DNA of 64,000 nt from Candidatus Methylomirabilota bacterium (GCA_036005065.1 DASYQW010000050.1:1-64000), one strand, 5' to 3'. Counted from the stretch's first letter, positions 25,409 through 34,053 are shown. Notes: generated by a model not told the origin, from the letters alone. Numbers and translations are program-made.

Positions 25409-26250
25409 GCATCTACGCGCTCGTCGCCTTCGCCCTCTCCCTGTCGCTGGCCACCACCCACGTGCTGAACGTCGCCCATGGGACCTTCATGGTCCTGGGG
25501 GCCGCGCTGGCCACCCTCCTCTTCCGCGTGTCGCCGGTGGCGTGGCCCCTCGGCGTCCTGGCCCTGCTGCTGGCGTTCGCCCTCCTCGGTCTCGGCTTCG
25601 AGGCGGCCTTCGTGCGGCCGTTCGCGGCGAAGTCCCCGGATCAGATCCTGGTCGGGTCCATCCTGGTGACGTTCGGCTTCGCGCTCGCCGTGGAGGCCCT
25701 CCTCGGCTACTACTGGGCGCGGTGGGTGGACCCTCAGCCGGCCTTCTCCCTGGCCTTTCCCCTCGCGCGCATCACCGTGCTCGGCGTCGCGGTCTCCGGC
25801 ACCCGGCTGACGATCCTGCTGGCCGCCGCCGGCGCCATCGCCGGCTTCCACCTCTTCCTCCGCAAGAGCGCGCTCGGCCGGGCGATCCGGGCGGTGGCCC
25901 AGAACTACGCCGGCGCCGTGATCCTGGGCGTGAACCCCCGGCGGGTGTCGCGGGTGATCTACCTGGCCGGGATCGTCGCGACCGCCGGCGCCGGCGTCCT
26001 GCTGGCGCTGGCCATTCCGCTCGAGCCATATTCGGGCTTGCGGCTGACGCTGGTGGCCATGACGATCGTCGTGATCGGCGGCGTCGGCAGCCTGCCCGGC
26101 GCCCTCCTGGGTGGAGGTCTCCTGGGAATGGCCGAGGTCCTCACCGCCTACGCGCTCGGCTCCGTCTGGTCGCCCGTGGTCTCGTTGCTCGTCTTCTTCT
26201 CGGTGCTGGTGGTGCGCCCGGAGGGGCTGTGGGGCCGCCGCCCCGGGTAG
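25363..26250 (+). CDS. LivH-type ABC transporter permease
   Basis: 295 residues, eight or so membrane helices. Family features: LLLGGISLGGIYALVAFALSLSL at the start, THVLNVAHGTFMVLGA, AVAQNYAGAVILGVNPRRV loop near residue 180 and VIGGVGSLPGALLGGGLLG near 235. The original start has been lost (see 25155); the ATG at 25363 has AAGGA only two bases away, so initiation may be weak or may use coupling from upstream. Confidence 0.9.
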   Translation: MQIALDLLLGGISLGGIYALVAFALSLSLATTHVLNVAHGTFMVLGAALATLLFRVSPVAWPLGVLALLLAFALLGLGFEAAFVRPFAAKSPDQILVGSILVTFGFALAVEALLGYYWARWVDPQPAFSLAFPLARITVLGVAVSGTRLTILLAAAGAIAGFHLFLRKSALGRAIRAVAQNYAGAVILGVNPRRVSRVIYLAGIVATAGAGVLLALAIPLEPYSGLRLTLVAMTIVVIGGVGSLPGALLGGGLLGMAEVLTAYALGSVWSPVVSLLVFFSVLVVRPEGLWGRRPG

Positions 26251-27191
26251 CGTGGGCCGCGGCCGCGCTCGGCCTGGTGGCGGCGCTCGCGATCCCGCTG
26301 GTCGGGACGCGGGACCTCGTGACGGCGGCGTTCTTCACGTTCCTCTACGTGGTCCTCGCGCTCAACTACGACATCCTCGGCGGCTTCCTGGGGTACATGA
26401 ACCTCGGACAGGGGGCCTTCTTCGGTCTGGCCGCCTACGTGACCGTGCTCCTGCTCAACAGCGCCTGGCTCGACCGCCTCGGTCCCGCCGACATGCCGGT
26501 GGCCATCCTGATCGCCGCCGCCGTCACCGCCGCCGTGGCCCTCGCCTTCGCCTATCCCCTCTTCCGGCTGAGCGGCGCCTACTTCGCCATGGCCACCTTC
26601 GCCATGGTCCTCCTGATTCGCCACCTCATCCTCAACCTCCCGGACCTCACCGGCGGCTCCTACGGCGTCTACGTCAGCCCCCGCCACTACCTGAGCCTGC
26701 CGGTGGCGTACGCGCTCGCCCTCGGGCTCCTGCTGGCCTCGATCGCGCTGAACCGCGCCATCGCCCGGAGCCGGCTCGGCCTGGCCGTCACCGCCATCCG
26801 GGAGAGCGAGCTGGCCGCCTCCACCATCGGCCTCGACCTCTTCCGGGTGAAGCGCCGGGTGCTGGTCCTCAGCGCGGTCCCCTCGGCCCTGGCCGGCGGC
26901 GTCTTCGGCCTGCAGGCGGGCTACATCGACGTCGACGCGGCCCTCGGCGTGGACAAGACGCTCCTCCCGGTGATCATGGCGCTGATGGGCGGGAGCGGGC
27001 GAGTGGCGGGGCCGGTGGTGGGAGGGCTCCTGGTGCGCGGGGTCGACGTGGTCCTGAAGAACTACCTCCACCTGACCGTGCCGGCCCTGGCGATCTACGG
27101 GCTGATCCTCCTCGGCATCGGCCTCCTGCTCCCGGAGGGGCTCCTGAACTACGCGGGGCGGCGCCGGCGGTGGGCCGGGCGTCCGGCCTGA
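26229..27191 (+). CDS. LivM-type ABC transporter permease
   Basis: 320 residues from GTG at 26229, which overlaps livH by 22 bp and has GGAGGGG just ahead; a later GTG at 26277 is possible. It shows ALNYDILGGFLGYMNLGQGAFFGLAAY near residues 40-65, PLFRLSGAYFAMATFAM, and AIRESELAASTIGLDLFRVKRRVLVLSA, the conserved LivM cytoplasmic loop near 200. It completes the transporter begun at 22407. Confidence 0.9.
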   Translation: MGPPPRVAWAAAALGLVAALAIPLVGTRDLVTAAFFTFLYVVLALNYDILGGFLGYMNLGQGAFFGLAAYVTVLLLNSAWLDRLGPADMPVAILIAAAVTAAVALAFAYPLFRLSGAYFAMATFAMVLLIRHLILNLPDLTGGSYGVYVSPRHYLSLPVAYALALGLLLASIALNRAIARSRLGLAVTAIRESELAASTIGLDLFRVKRRVLVLSAVPSALAGGVFGLQAGYIDVDAALGVDKTLLPVIMALMGGSGRVAGPVVGGLLVRGVDVVLKNYLHLTVPALAIYGLILLGIGLLLPEGLLNYAGRRRRWAGRPA

Positions 27192-27204
27192 CCCCACACC
27201 TTTC

Positions 27205-27292
27205 GACCCTGGGCGTGGACGGCGCGGGCCTGCCGGAGCTCGGGCGGGCGCAGCAGGCTCCCGACGTGATCGGCGCGATACCGGGCAGCCAC
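27205..27292 (-). pseudogene. N-terminal fragment of a MetE-like (cobalamin-independent methionine synthase C-domain type) protein
   Basis: On the minus strand a GTG at 27292 starts AARYRADHVGSLLRPPELRQARAVHAQGR, the very typical beginning of MetE-C/UROD-type enzymes of the '5-methyltetrahydropteroyltriglutamate-homocysteine methyltransferase' group. Similarity stops after about 30 codons where the livM end lies. The remainder of the gene is absent. A promoter is still present upstream (27299-27328). Confidence 0.65.
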
Positions 27293-27298
27293 GGCGCT

Positions 27299-27328
27299 AC
27301 CGTAGCGACGCGGCGGGAAGAGCGTCAA
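27299..27328 (-). promoter_or_regulatory. Relic promoter TTGACG-18-TACGGT
   Basis: On the minus strand, -35 TTGACG (27328-27323) and -10 TACGGT (27304-27299) are 18 bp apart and end 7 bp before the start codon of the MetE-like fragment, so the transcript would be nearly leaderless. Confidence 0.45.
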
Positions 27329-27352
27329 GGGCGTCGAGAGGAACCACCTCGG

Positions 27353-27381
27353 TTGACAGGAGGGGATTCTCCCGCTAGTTC
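27353..27381 (+). promoter_or_regulatory. Promoter TTGACA-17-TAGTTC
   Basis: Consensus -35 at 27353-27358 and a -10-like TAGTTC at 27376-27381, 92 bp before the next gene and divergent to the relic promoter at 27299. Nothing else is seen in 27382-27472 except a GGAGG ribosome site. Confidence 0.55.
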
Positions 27382-27472
27382 TTCGGAGGAGAGCGGGCGC
27401 TCCCTCCGACTCCAACCCTGGAGGCGCTGATGATGGTGAAACGGCTTCTGTGGTAGGGAACGGAGGCGGCCG

Positions 27473-28462
27473 ATGCGCAAGGTCCCCCTGACCCTCGCCA
27501 TCAGCGACTACGACCACGTCCGCGAGCTCACCTCGGGCGCGATCGCGCCTGAGGGGATCGAGCTGACGTGTCTGAACCTGACGGTGGAGGAGATCTTCTA
27601 CCGCTTCGTGAGCTTTCGCGAGTGGGACGTGTCGGAGCTGTCGATGGCGAAGTACGTCGCGCTCGTCTCCCAGGGCGACGCCTCGCTGGCCGCCATTCCC
27701 GTCTTTCCGTCACGCATCTTCCGGCACTCGGCGATCTACGTCCGCCGTGACGGCGGCCTCCGCCAGCCGACCGATCTCGCCGGCCGCCGGGTCGGCGTGC
27801 CCGAGTGGGCGCAGACCGCCGGCATCTACACCCGCGGGGCGCTGATGCACCAGTACGGCCTCCGCCTGGAGGACGTCGACTGGTACCAGGCCGGCGTCAA
27901 CCAGCCGGGGCGCCAGGAAAAGGTCGACCTCAGGCTGCCGCCGGGCGTGCGGCTCACCCCGGTGCGCGATCGGACCCTCGACCAGATGCTCCTGGCCGGT
28001 GAGCTGGCCGCGGTCATCACCGCCCACCCGCCGACGAGCTTCAAAGCGCAGCATCCGGACGTCGCGCGGCTCTTCCCGGACGTCGTGTCGGTGGAGGAGG
28101 CGTACTGGCGCGCCACCGGCATCTTCCCGATCATGCACGTGGTGGCCATCCGGCGAGACGTGCTGGCCGCGCATCCCTGGGTCGCGATGAACCTCTACCG
28201 CGCCTTCGAGGAAGCCAAGCGCCGGAGCATGGCGCGGACCCTCGACTGGAGCGCGCCACGCTTCCCCGTTCCCTGGGTCACCGAGCACGCGGCCCGGAGC
28301 CGCGCGCTGTTCGGCGAGGACTTCTGGCCGTACGGCGTCGACGCGAACCGCCCGACGCTCGAGGCCTTCCTCCGCTTCGCCTGCGAGCAGGGCGTGGCGC
28401 ACCGGCCGGTCGGCGTGGACGAGCTGTTCCCGCCCGAGGTGCGCAGCACGTTCCGGGTATGA
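27473..28462 (+). CDS. 4,5-dihydroxyphthalate decarboxylase-like protein
   Basis: 329 residues, no signal peptide. It begins KVPLTLAISDYDHVRELTSG and contains LNLTVEEIFYRFVSFREWDVSELSMAKYVAL, GRRVGVPEWAQTAGIYTRGAL and FPIMHVVAIRRDV, all found in proteins annotated as Pht5-type 4,5-dihydroxyphthalate decarboxylases, which share the periplasmic-binding-protein fold but act in the cytoplasm. If so it would release CO2 from 4,5-dihydroxyphthalate to give protocatechuate, the substrate of PcaHG. Many family members are of unproven activity, so the reaction is tentative. Confidence 0.75.
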   Translation: MRKVPLTLAISDYDHVRELTSGAIAPEGIELTCLNLTVEEIFYRFVSFREWDVSELSMAKYVALVSQGDASLAAIPVFPSRIFRHSAIYVRRDGGLRQPTDLAGRRVGVPEWAQTAGIYTRGALMHQYGLRLEDVDWYQAGVNQPGRQEKVDLRLPPGVRLTPVRDRTLDQMLLAGELAAVITAHPPTSFKAQHPDVARLFPDVVSVEEAYWRATGIFPIMHVVAIRRDVLAAHPWVAMNLYRAFEEAKRRSMARTLDWSAPRFPVPWVTEHAARSRALFGEDFWPYGVDANRPTLEAFLRFACEQGVAHRPVGVDELFPPEVRSTFRV

Positions 28463-28532
28463 GGTTCCCATTCCCGGGCCGCCTCCCGGGCGTGGCGCGG
28501 ATCGTGGGTGAGGCCTGCCCTCGGGGAGACAC

Positions 28533-29582
28533 ATGAGCAAGCTCCTCTTCGTCGGCGCCGGAGCCATCGGCAGCTACCTCGGCGCGTTCCTGTCCCGCGC
28601 CGGTCACGACGTGACGCTGATCGATCCGTGGGCCAATCAGGTCGAGACCGTCCGCCAGCGCGGCATCCGGGTGGCGGGACCGCACGAGCCCTTCGAAGCG
28701 CGACCGGCGGCGGTGCATCTCCACGAAGCGGCGCGCCTGGCGCGTGATTACGACATCGCGTTCGTCGCCGTGAAGGCCTATGACACGGCGTGGGCGACTC
28801 AGCTGGCGCTCCGGCATCTGGCGCCCGACGGCTATGCCGTGGCCGCCCAGAACTGCTGGCCGGACCCGGTGGTGGCAGCCATCGTCGGGGCTTCGCGGGC
28901 GGTGGGGCTGGTCATGTCCAAGATCGGCGTGGCCCTGTGGAAGCCCGGCCACGTGGAGCGCGGGGTGGAGACGGGGCAGAGCCAGGGGCACGACGTCTTC
29001 CGGGTCGGGGAGCACGATGGGCGCATCACCCCGCGCGTCGAGGAGCTCGCCCGCATGCTCTCGGTGGTCGACGGCGCCCGCGTCACCGACAACCTGTGGG
29101 GCGAGCGCTGGGCCAAGCTCTGCCAGAACGCCATGAGCAACCCGCTCCAGGCCCTGTCCGGGCTGGGCACGCTCGAGATCGTCTCGAGCGAGGTCGGACG
29201 GATCCTCACGATCCACCTGGGGGCAGAGTCGGCGCGGGTGGGGCTCGCCCTCGGCCACCGCGTGCCTCCGTTCACCGGCGCCAGGGCCGAGCAGTGGGCC
29301 GAGGCCGACCGGCCCGAGGCCTACCAGACCCTGGACCGGATGCTGACGCCTACCTCGGCGAGTCGCCGCACCTGGCGAGCCTCGATGGCCCAGGACGTGG
29401 CCAAGGGCCGTCTCACCGAGATCGACTACATGAACGGCTATGTGGTCGCGCAGGGTCGCCAGCGTGGCGTCCCCACGCCCGTCTCGGGCGCCGTGGTCGA
29501 GACGGTCCACGAGGTGGAGGGCGGGATCCGCGAACCGGCGCCGCGGAATCTCGAGCTCGCGCTGCGCCGCGCGGGTCTTTGA
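28533..29582 (+). CDS. Ketopantoate reductase family (ApbA/PanE-like) 2-dehydropantoate 2-reductase
   Basis: 349 residues. A Rossmann GxGxxG is at the start (LLFVGAGAIGSYLGAFL, residues 4-20), followed by VKAYDT near residue 85 and an ApbA C-terminal domain with WAKLCQNAMSNPLQALSG and GRLTEIDYMNGYVV. NADPH-dependent reduction of a 2-oxo acid is expected. It is longer than E. coli PanE and stands outside a pantothenate cluster; next to a dihydroxyphthalate decarboxylase-like gene it may reduce another oxo acid. Confidence 0.85.
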   Translation: MSKLLFVGAGAIGSYLGAFLSRAGHDVTLIDPWANQVETVRQRGIRVAGPHEPFEARPAAVHLHEAARLARDYDIAFVAVKAYDTAWATQLALRHLAPDGYAVAAQNCWPDPVVAAIVGASRAVGLVMSKIGVALWKPGHVERGVETGQSQGHDVFRVGEHDGRITPRVEELARMLSVVDGARVTDNLWGERWAKLCQNAMSNPLQALSGLGTLEIVSSEVGRILTIHLGAESARVGLALGHRVPPFTGARAEQWAEADRPEAYQTLDRMLTPTSASRRTWRASMAQDVAKGRLTEIDYMNGYVVAQGRQRGVPTPVSGAVVETVHEVEGGIREPAPRNLELALRRAGL

Positions 29583-29701
29583 TGGGAGGGGGCCTCGACG
29601 GCCCCCTCCCACACCCACCCCCGGGACGAGGTTGCCCGGGCGAAACCCGCGCTTGGAGTGGAACGAACCGGCGGTGGCTCGCCGCGGCGCGTGGTTACTC
29701 C
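29583..29701 (+). repeat. Modular intergenic hairpin repeat, copy D
   Basis: It begins on the base after the stop codon at 29580-29582 with a perfect 12-bp stem (29583-29594 with 29600-29611, loop TCGAC), then GCCCGGGCGAAACCCGCGCTTGGAGTGGAAC and CGCGTGGTTACTCC, as in copy E. Positioned between convergent genes, it could stop transcription from the left; there is no U-tract. Confidence 0.75.
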
Positions 29702-29718
29702 GACGGGCTTCTCACAGC

Positions 29719-30249
29719 TCATCCGGCGTCGGTCTCCTGGGGCCGCTTGAGCTTGCCGCCCGGCCGGAGGTTCACGATCGCTTCGGGGAAGAGCTCGGCG
29801 AGCCACTGGACGATGTCGTTCACGGTCATGACCCCGATCGGGCGCCGCTCCGCGTCCACCAGCGGGAGGGTCCGGTAGCCCGCGTTGTGGAGGCGGTTGA
29901 TGGCGTAGCAGATGAGATCGCCGGCAACCAGGGCTTCGGGATCGCGCGTCATCACCTCGCTGAGCCGCGTCTGGCGGGGGTCCCGGCCCGGCACCGCGAC
30001 CCGGCGGAGCAGGTCACGCTCCGTGAAGATCCCGCTCAAGCGGCCGTCGGCGTCGACGACCACCACGGCCGCCCGGCGCTTCTCCGCCATCTGGGCGATC
30101 GCCTCGTGGACGGTGGCGTGCTCGGGCAGCTTGATCGGCTCGCTGGGGGCGAGCAGCTTGACGGTGTCGCTGACGAAGGCCCCCTCCAGCTTCCGAAAGT
30201 CGGTCTCGAGGGACTCGGAATACTCGTCGTGGAACTCGCTGAGGCTCAT
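29719..30249 (-). CDS. CBS-domain-pair protein
   Basis: 176 residues: an N-terminal acidic stretch (SEFHDEYSESLETDF) followed by two CBS domains, about residues 32-92 (TVHEAIAQMAEKRRAAVVVVD, IFTERDLLRR) and 97-158 (VMTRDPEALVAGDLICYAINRLHNAGYRTLPLVD, IGVMTVNDIVQWL). CBS pairs sense adenine nucleotides. With no attached enzyme or channel domain its target is unknown. Confidence 0.88.
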   Translation of the reverse strand: MSLSEFHDEYSESLETDFRKLEGAFVSDTVKLLAPSEPIKLPEHATVHEAIAQMAEKRRAAVVVVDADGRLSGIFTERDLLRRVAVPGRDPRQTRLSEVMTRDPEALVAGDLICYAINRLHNAGYRTLPLVDAERRPIGVMTVNDIVQWLAELFPEAIVNLRPGGKLKRPQETDAG

Positions 30250-30421
30250 GACTCAGCCCTCCGAGGGACGGATCGCCTGAGGAGACTCTAAGCCGGCCGG
30301 GGGCGCGGGTCAACGCGGTCCGCGGGGGCACCTTTTTCGTGGGGCCGGAGTCGGGCCTCCTCCTACAATGCACTGGCGTGAGATCTCCCCACAGGCGGGC
30401 GGCGGCGGCCGAGCACCCGTG

Positions 30422-31057
30422 ATGACCGAGCCCGACGTCACGCTGACCGACTACGGCCTGGCCGCGGAGTGCGCGCTGCTCGCGTACCTCGTCGGCCGTC
30501 TGGATCGCCCGCGGGCGGCCCTCCGGCAGCGGTTCGTCCTCTTCTTCGGCTCGGCCGGCCTGGCGGCGCTCCTCGGCGGGACGGTCCACGGCTTCTTCCT
30601 CGACCCGACGACGGCCAGCGCCCGCCTCCTGTGGCCGGCCACCCTGCTCGCGGTCGGCCTCAGCGCGCTGGCGGCCTGGGCGATCGGCGCCCGAATGCAG
30701 TTCACCGGCGCCGTCGCCCGGCGCCTCGAGGCGGTCGCCGCCGTGGAGTGGCTCGCCTACGCCCTGGCCGTCGTGCTGGGGGGCGCCCAGGCGTTCGCCT
30801 TCGTGATCCTCAACTACCTGCCGGCCGCCGTCTTCCTCTTCGTCGCGTTCGTGCTCGCCTACCGGCGGACGGGAGCGCAGCCGCTCCTCGTCGGCACGCT
30901 CGGGCTCGTCGGGACGTTCGTCGCCGCCGCGGTCCAGTATGGCCGGCTCGCGCTCCACCCGGTCTACATGAACCACAACGCCCTCTACCACGTGATCCAG
31001 GCCGGGGCCCTGCTCCTCCTCTACCAGGGGGCCCGGGCAGCGCGCGAGCGATGCTGA
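30422..31057 (+). CDS. Integral membrane protein, DUF6962/ceramidase-superfamily-like
   Basis: 211 residues from ATG at 30422, with about seven membrane helices. A histidine in GGTVHGFFLD near residue 60 and the C-terminal YMNHNALYHVIQAGALLLLYQ recall the metal-binding histidine pattern of alkaline-ceramidase-like membrane hydrolases and of DUF6962 proteins. Function is unproven. A TACAAT box at 30364-30369 may be its -10. It overlaps the next gene by 7 bp. Confidence 0.6.
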   Translation: MTEPDVTLTDYGLAAECALLAYLVGRLDRPRAALRQRFVLFFGSAGLAALLGGTVHGFFLDPTTASARLLWPATLLAVGLSALAAWAIGARMQFTGAVARRLEAVAAVEWLAYALAVVLGGAQAFAFVILNYLPAAVFLFVAFVLAYRRTGAQPLLVGTLGLVGTFVAAAVQYGRLALHPVYMNHNALYHVIQAGALLLLYQGARAARERC

Positions 31058-31641
31058 CCCGGCGGCAGTTCCTGATCGGCGGCGCGGCACTCTACTACCT
31101 CTCCACGTCGGGCCAGCTCTACTGGTCGGACACCCACCCGCTGAGCGTGTACATCGGCGATTACCATCGGGCACTCGACCGGATGCTCGGCGCCACCGGG
31201 CGCGCCACCGAGATGATCTCCGAGATCTACGTGCCGCGGGGGGCGCTGGTCCGGTTCCTGGCCGACGCTCGCGCCGACTTCCGGGCTCATGAGGTCGACG
31301 TGATCTACGGGACCATCCGGCTGATCGAGCGGGACGACGAGAGCTTGCTGGCCTGGGCTCGGGACCGGTGGGCCTGCGTGATCTTCAACCTGCACGTCGT
31401 CCACAGCCCGGAGGGGCTCGCGCGGGCCGCCGCCGCCTTCCGCCGCCTCATCGACCTCGCGGTCCGCTTTGGCGGCAGCTACTACCTCACCTACCACCGG
31501 TGGGCCACCCGGCGGCAGGTCGAGGCCTGCTACCCGCAGTTCGCGGAATTCCTGCGCCTGAAGCGGCGATACGACCCCGAGGAGCGCTTCCAGTCCGAGT
31601 GGTACCGCCACTACCGGGCGATGTTCGCCGACGCCCTCTGA
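31051..31641 (+). CDS. FAD-linked oxidoreductase remnant: Tat signal fused to C-terminal domain, FAD domain deleted
   Basis: 196 residues. The first 13 (MLTRRQFLIGGAA) look like the start of a twin-arginine signal; they continue directly into LYYLSTSGQLYWSDTHPLSVYI and the C-terminal half of an FAD_binding_4-type oxidase (VRFLADARADFRAHEVDVIYGTIRLIERDD, YLTYHRWATRRQVEACYPQF, RYDPEERFQSEWYR). The about 250-300 residues that should hold the PCMH FAD-binding domain are missing, in frame. It is open and could be made, but should not bind FAD; best seen as a decayed gene. Confidence 0.75.
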   Translation: MLTRRQFLIGGAALYYLSTSGQLYWSDTHPLSVYIGDYHRALDRMLGATGRATEMISEIYVPRGALVRFLADARADFRAHEVDVIYGTIRLIERDDESLLAWARDRWACVIFNLHVVHSPEGLARAAAAFRRLIDLAVRFGGSYYLTYHRWATRRQVEACYPQFAEFLRLKRRYDPEERFQSEWYRHYRAMFADAL

Positions 31642-31747
31642 CGTACACGACGAGGGGCCGGCCCGCGCGTCGGGACACCGCCGGAGCCCGGTCACCACGT
31701 CCACCAGACACCGGCGTGACTCCGACACGCCCCATGGCGCGCCAAGC

Positions 31748-31811
31748 CGGGGTTGGCTATGCTTGGCGATGCAGGTGGCGGGCCAGTCCGCCGCCAAGAT
31801 AGCATTTGGAC
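31748..31811 (+). repeat. Dispersed intergenic repeat, copy 3 (right part only)
   Basis: Matches the right-hand third of the copies at 7501 and 8632: CCGGGGTTGGCTATGCTTGGC, then, after a short gap, CCAAGATAGCATTTGGA. As with the other copies, broken genes adjoin: the deleted FAD oxidoreductase upstream and an aldo/keto reductase end downstream. Confidence 0.6.
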
Positions 31812-31872
31812 TGCCTACGTGCTCGCTACTGCCAGGCGCAGGCGATCCAGTTCACGCCCGGCCGGGCCTAGG

Positions 31873-32019
31873 GCCATCGTGGGCGCCAGCCGTCCCGAGC
31901 GGCTCCCCGCCACGCTGGCCGGCCCGCAGATGTCGCTCGATGCCGAGGAGCGCGCGGAGCTCGACGAGGTCTGGTACCGGCTGCCACGGGTCAGGCCCGG
32001 CTCGGGCCTCGTGCGCTAG
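31873..32019 (+). pseudogene. C-terminal fragment of an aldo/keto reductase
   Basis: The last 48 codons of this frame read AIVGASRPERLPATLAG then SLDAEERAELDEVWYRLP, matching the usual aldo/keto reductase C-terminus ('PIVGARTPEQLEDNLAA...LSAEELARLDE'). No TIM-barrel part or catalytic Tyr is found upstream, where the dispersed repeat lies. Ends at a TAG 17 bp before the next gene. Confidence 0.6.
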
Positions 32020-32036
32020 GGGATCTCGCCCGCGCC

Positions 32037-34043
32037 GTGGTCGCTACTCTCGCCGTCCTCCTGACCGTCGGGGAGGTACTGGCGATCACAGCCTACGGTG
32101 TCGTGCTCCTGCAGAGCGCCGGGTACGGGCCGCGCCAGGCCCTGCCCGTCGCGCTGACGGCCACCCTGGGACTGCTCTCCTTCGTCGCGCAGTCGGTCTT
32201 CCTCCTCGGCGTCCCGTCGCTGCTGCCCGTGATCGAGGTGTCGATGCTCGTGGCGGGCGCCGTCCTCGCCAGGCCACACTGGCGTGGCGGGCGGCGGTTC
32301 CTCGAGTCGTGCCGCGCGCACCTCCGGGAAGAGTGGAGGACCTGGGTGTGGGTCGCGCCGGCGTGGGCCTACCTCGGCGCCGCGTCGATCCTCATCCCGG
32401 AGGGGAACTTCGACTCGATGCGCTACAACCTGGCGCGGGTCCTGCTTTTCGAGCAGGAGGGCACCCTCCTTCCCACGCACTTCTCCGAGTTCAACCAGGT
32501 GGTGTTCCCCGTCGGGGGAGACATCTTGCGGCACTTCGTGCTCCGCTACGGCACCGACTTCGGCATCGCGTTTTTCAGCCTGCTGGCCCTCCTCAACATC
32601 GCCGCGAGCAACTACGCGCTCGCCCGGGCCGTCGCCTCGCGCGCTTCCGCCCTCACCGCGACCTTGATCGTGTCCTCGGCGCCGCTGCTGGTCTACCAGG
32701 CCACCGGAACGAAGCCCGACATCCTGGCGGCGGCCGTGGCGTCGACCAGTTTGCTGCTGGCCTTCCGCATCCACCAAGGCCCGCGCGCTCTCGACCTCCT
32801 CCTGTTCGTGCTCGCGCTCTCGTTCGGCCTGTCCGTCAAGACCACCTATCTCGCTTTCGGACTGCCGCTGGCCTTGGCCGTGGTGGCGCACCTGGTGCGC
32901 CATCCGCCTGCTCCGGGATCCCTGCGCATCGGCTGGCAACGGGCCGGAATCGCGATCGTCATGGTGGCGGTCCTCTCGCAATCGTGGCTGTTCGTCCACA
33001 ACTGGCGCCGGTGGGGGAACTGGGCCGGCCCGAAGGAATTCGCCGCCACCTACACCCACACGGACGGGGCCGTCGGCGCCGGCGCCAATCTCGTCCGGTA
33101 TGCGGTGCAGTCCATTCAGGTGCTGTCGTCCACGGACGAGGTCGCCCGCGTGATGACCGGCCACACGCCGAGCGCCGCCGTCGAGGGCGTGTATCGGAAG
33201 ACCCTCGAGCCCCTTCTCGGCCTCAAGGGAATGAGCTCGAGCCGCGGGATCTCCCGGCTGGAGATCACCCCTCGCCGATGGGGCGACGGCGAGAACGGCG
33301 CCTGGTTCGGTCCCCTGGGCTTCCTGATCGTGTTTCCTTCCCTGGCGTTGGCGATCGCCCGCGGCCGTTCGCTCGCGCGGCTGGCCGGCCTGGTGGTGGC
33401 CGCCTCGGTCCTGCTGATCGCCCGCTTCGTGGCCTGGATGCCCTGGAACGGCCGTTTCTTCGCCATGTCCTTCGCGGGCTGTGGACCTTGCGTGGCGTTC
33501 GCCATCGAGCGATACGCGCCGGGCAGGCGCACGCAGACCGCGTTGCGGGTCCTCGCGTGCGGCGTGCTCTATTACGGGTGTTGCTTCAACACGGCGAAGG
33601 ACCTCCTCAGCCCTCGCGACGTGCTCGAGAGCATCCAGGCCGCTCGGCCGCTGCCCGGCCTCCTCCGCGACAGCATCTGGTACCGGACCCGCGGCGGCCA
33701 GGACCGGGACTTCTACAGCCGACGCCACTTCAGAGACGACCGGGTCGCGATCGTGAGCCGTGAGCTCCAGGCGGGCTCACGCGTGGCGGTGGTGGTGGGA
33801 GCGAACGCCTGGGTCTATCCCTTCATGCAGAAACGCCCTGACGTGCGCTTCCTGCTGGTAGGCCACGGGCAGGAGCCGCCGGCGTCCGTCGATTACGTGC
33901 TCTGTGTGAACGTGGCCTGCACCAGGGACCGGTTGCCGCCCGACGCGGAGATCCTGTGGTCGGCCAGCGGATCGCCCGCGGGGCGGGTAGGCGCCCTGGC
34001 CGCCCTGGGCTGCCCGCGCGGCAAAGGCTGCCCTGGCAGTTGA
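32037..34043 (+). CDS. Multi-pass membrane protein, glycosyltransferase family 39-like
   Basis: 668 residues from GTG, with roughly 11-13 membrane helices and a soluble C-terminal domain from about residue 560. The segment ASILIPEGNFDSMRYNLARVLLFEQEGTLLP (D and R/Y in the first outer loop), VYQATGTKPDILAAAVASTSLL and WMPWNGRFFAMS are the sort of features found in dolichyl/undecaprenyl-phosphate sugar-using ArnT- and PMT-like enzymes. No exact family signature is certain. It would act at the cytoplasmic membrane on lipid-linked sugars. Confidence 0.6.
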   Translation: MVATLAVLLTVGEVLAITAYGVVLLQSAGYGPRQALPVALTATLGLLSFVAQSVFLLGVPSLLPVIEVSMLVAGAVLARPHWRGGRRFLESCRAHLREEWRTWVWVAPAWAYLGAASILIPEGNFDSMRYNLARVLLFEQEGTLLPTHFSEFNQVVFPVGGDILRHFVLRYGTDFGIAFFSLLALLNIAASNYALARAVASRASALTATLIVSSAPLLVYQATGTKPDILAAAVASTSLLLAFRIHQGPRALDLLLFVLALSFGLSVKTTYLAFGLPLALAVVAHLVRHPPAPGSLRIGWQRAGIAIVMVAVLSQSWLFVHNWRRWGNWAGPKEFAATYTHTDGAVGAGANLVRYAVQSIQVLSSTDEVARVMTGHTPSAAVEGVYRKTLEPLLGLKGMSSSRGISRLEITPRRWGDGENGAWFGPLGFLIVFPSLALAIARGRSLARLAGLVVAASVLLIARFVAWMPWNGRFFAMSFAGCGPCVAFAIERYAPGRRTQTALRVLACGVLYYGCCFNTAKDLLSPRDVLESIQAARPLPGLLRDSIWYRTRGGQDRDFYSRRHFRDDRVAIVSRELQAGSRVAVVVGANAWVYPFMQKRPDVRFLLVGHGQEPPASVDYVLCVNVACTRDRLPPDAEILWSASGSPAGRVGALAALGCPRGKGCPGS

Positions 34044-34053
34044 CGCGCGCCGC

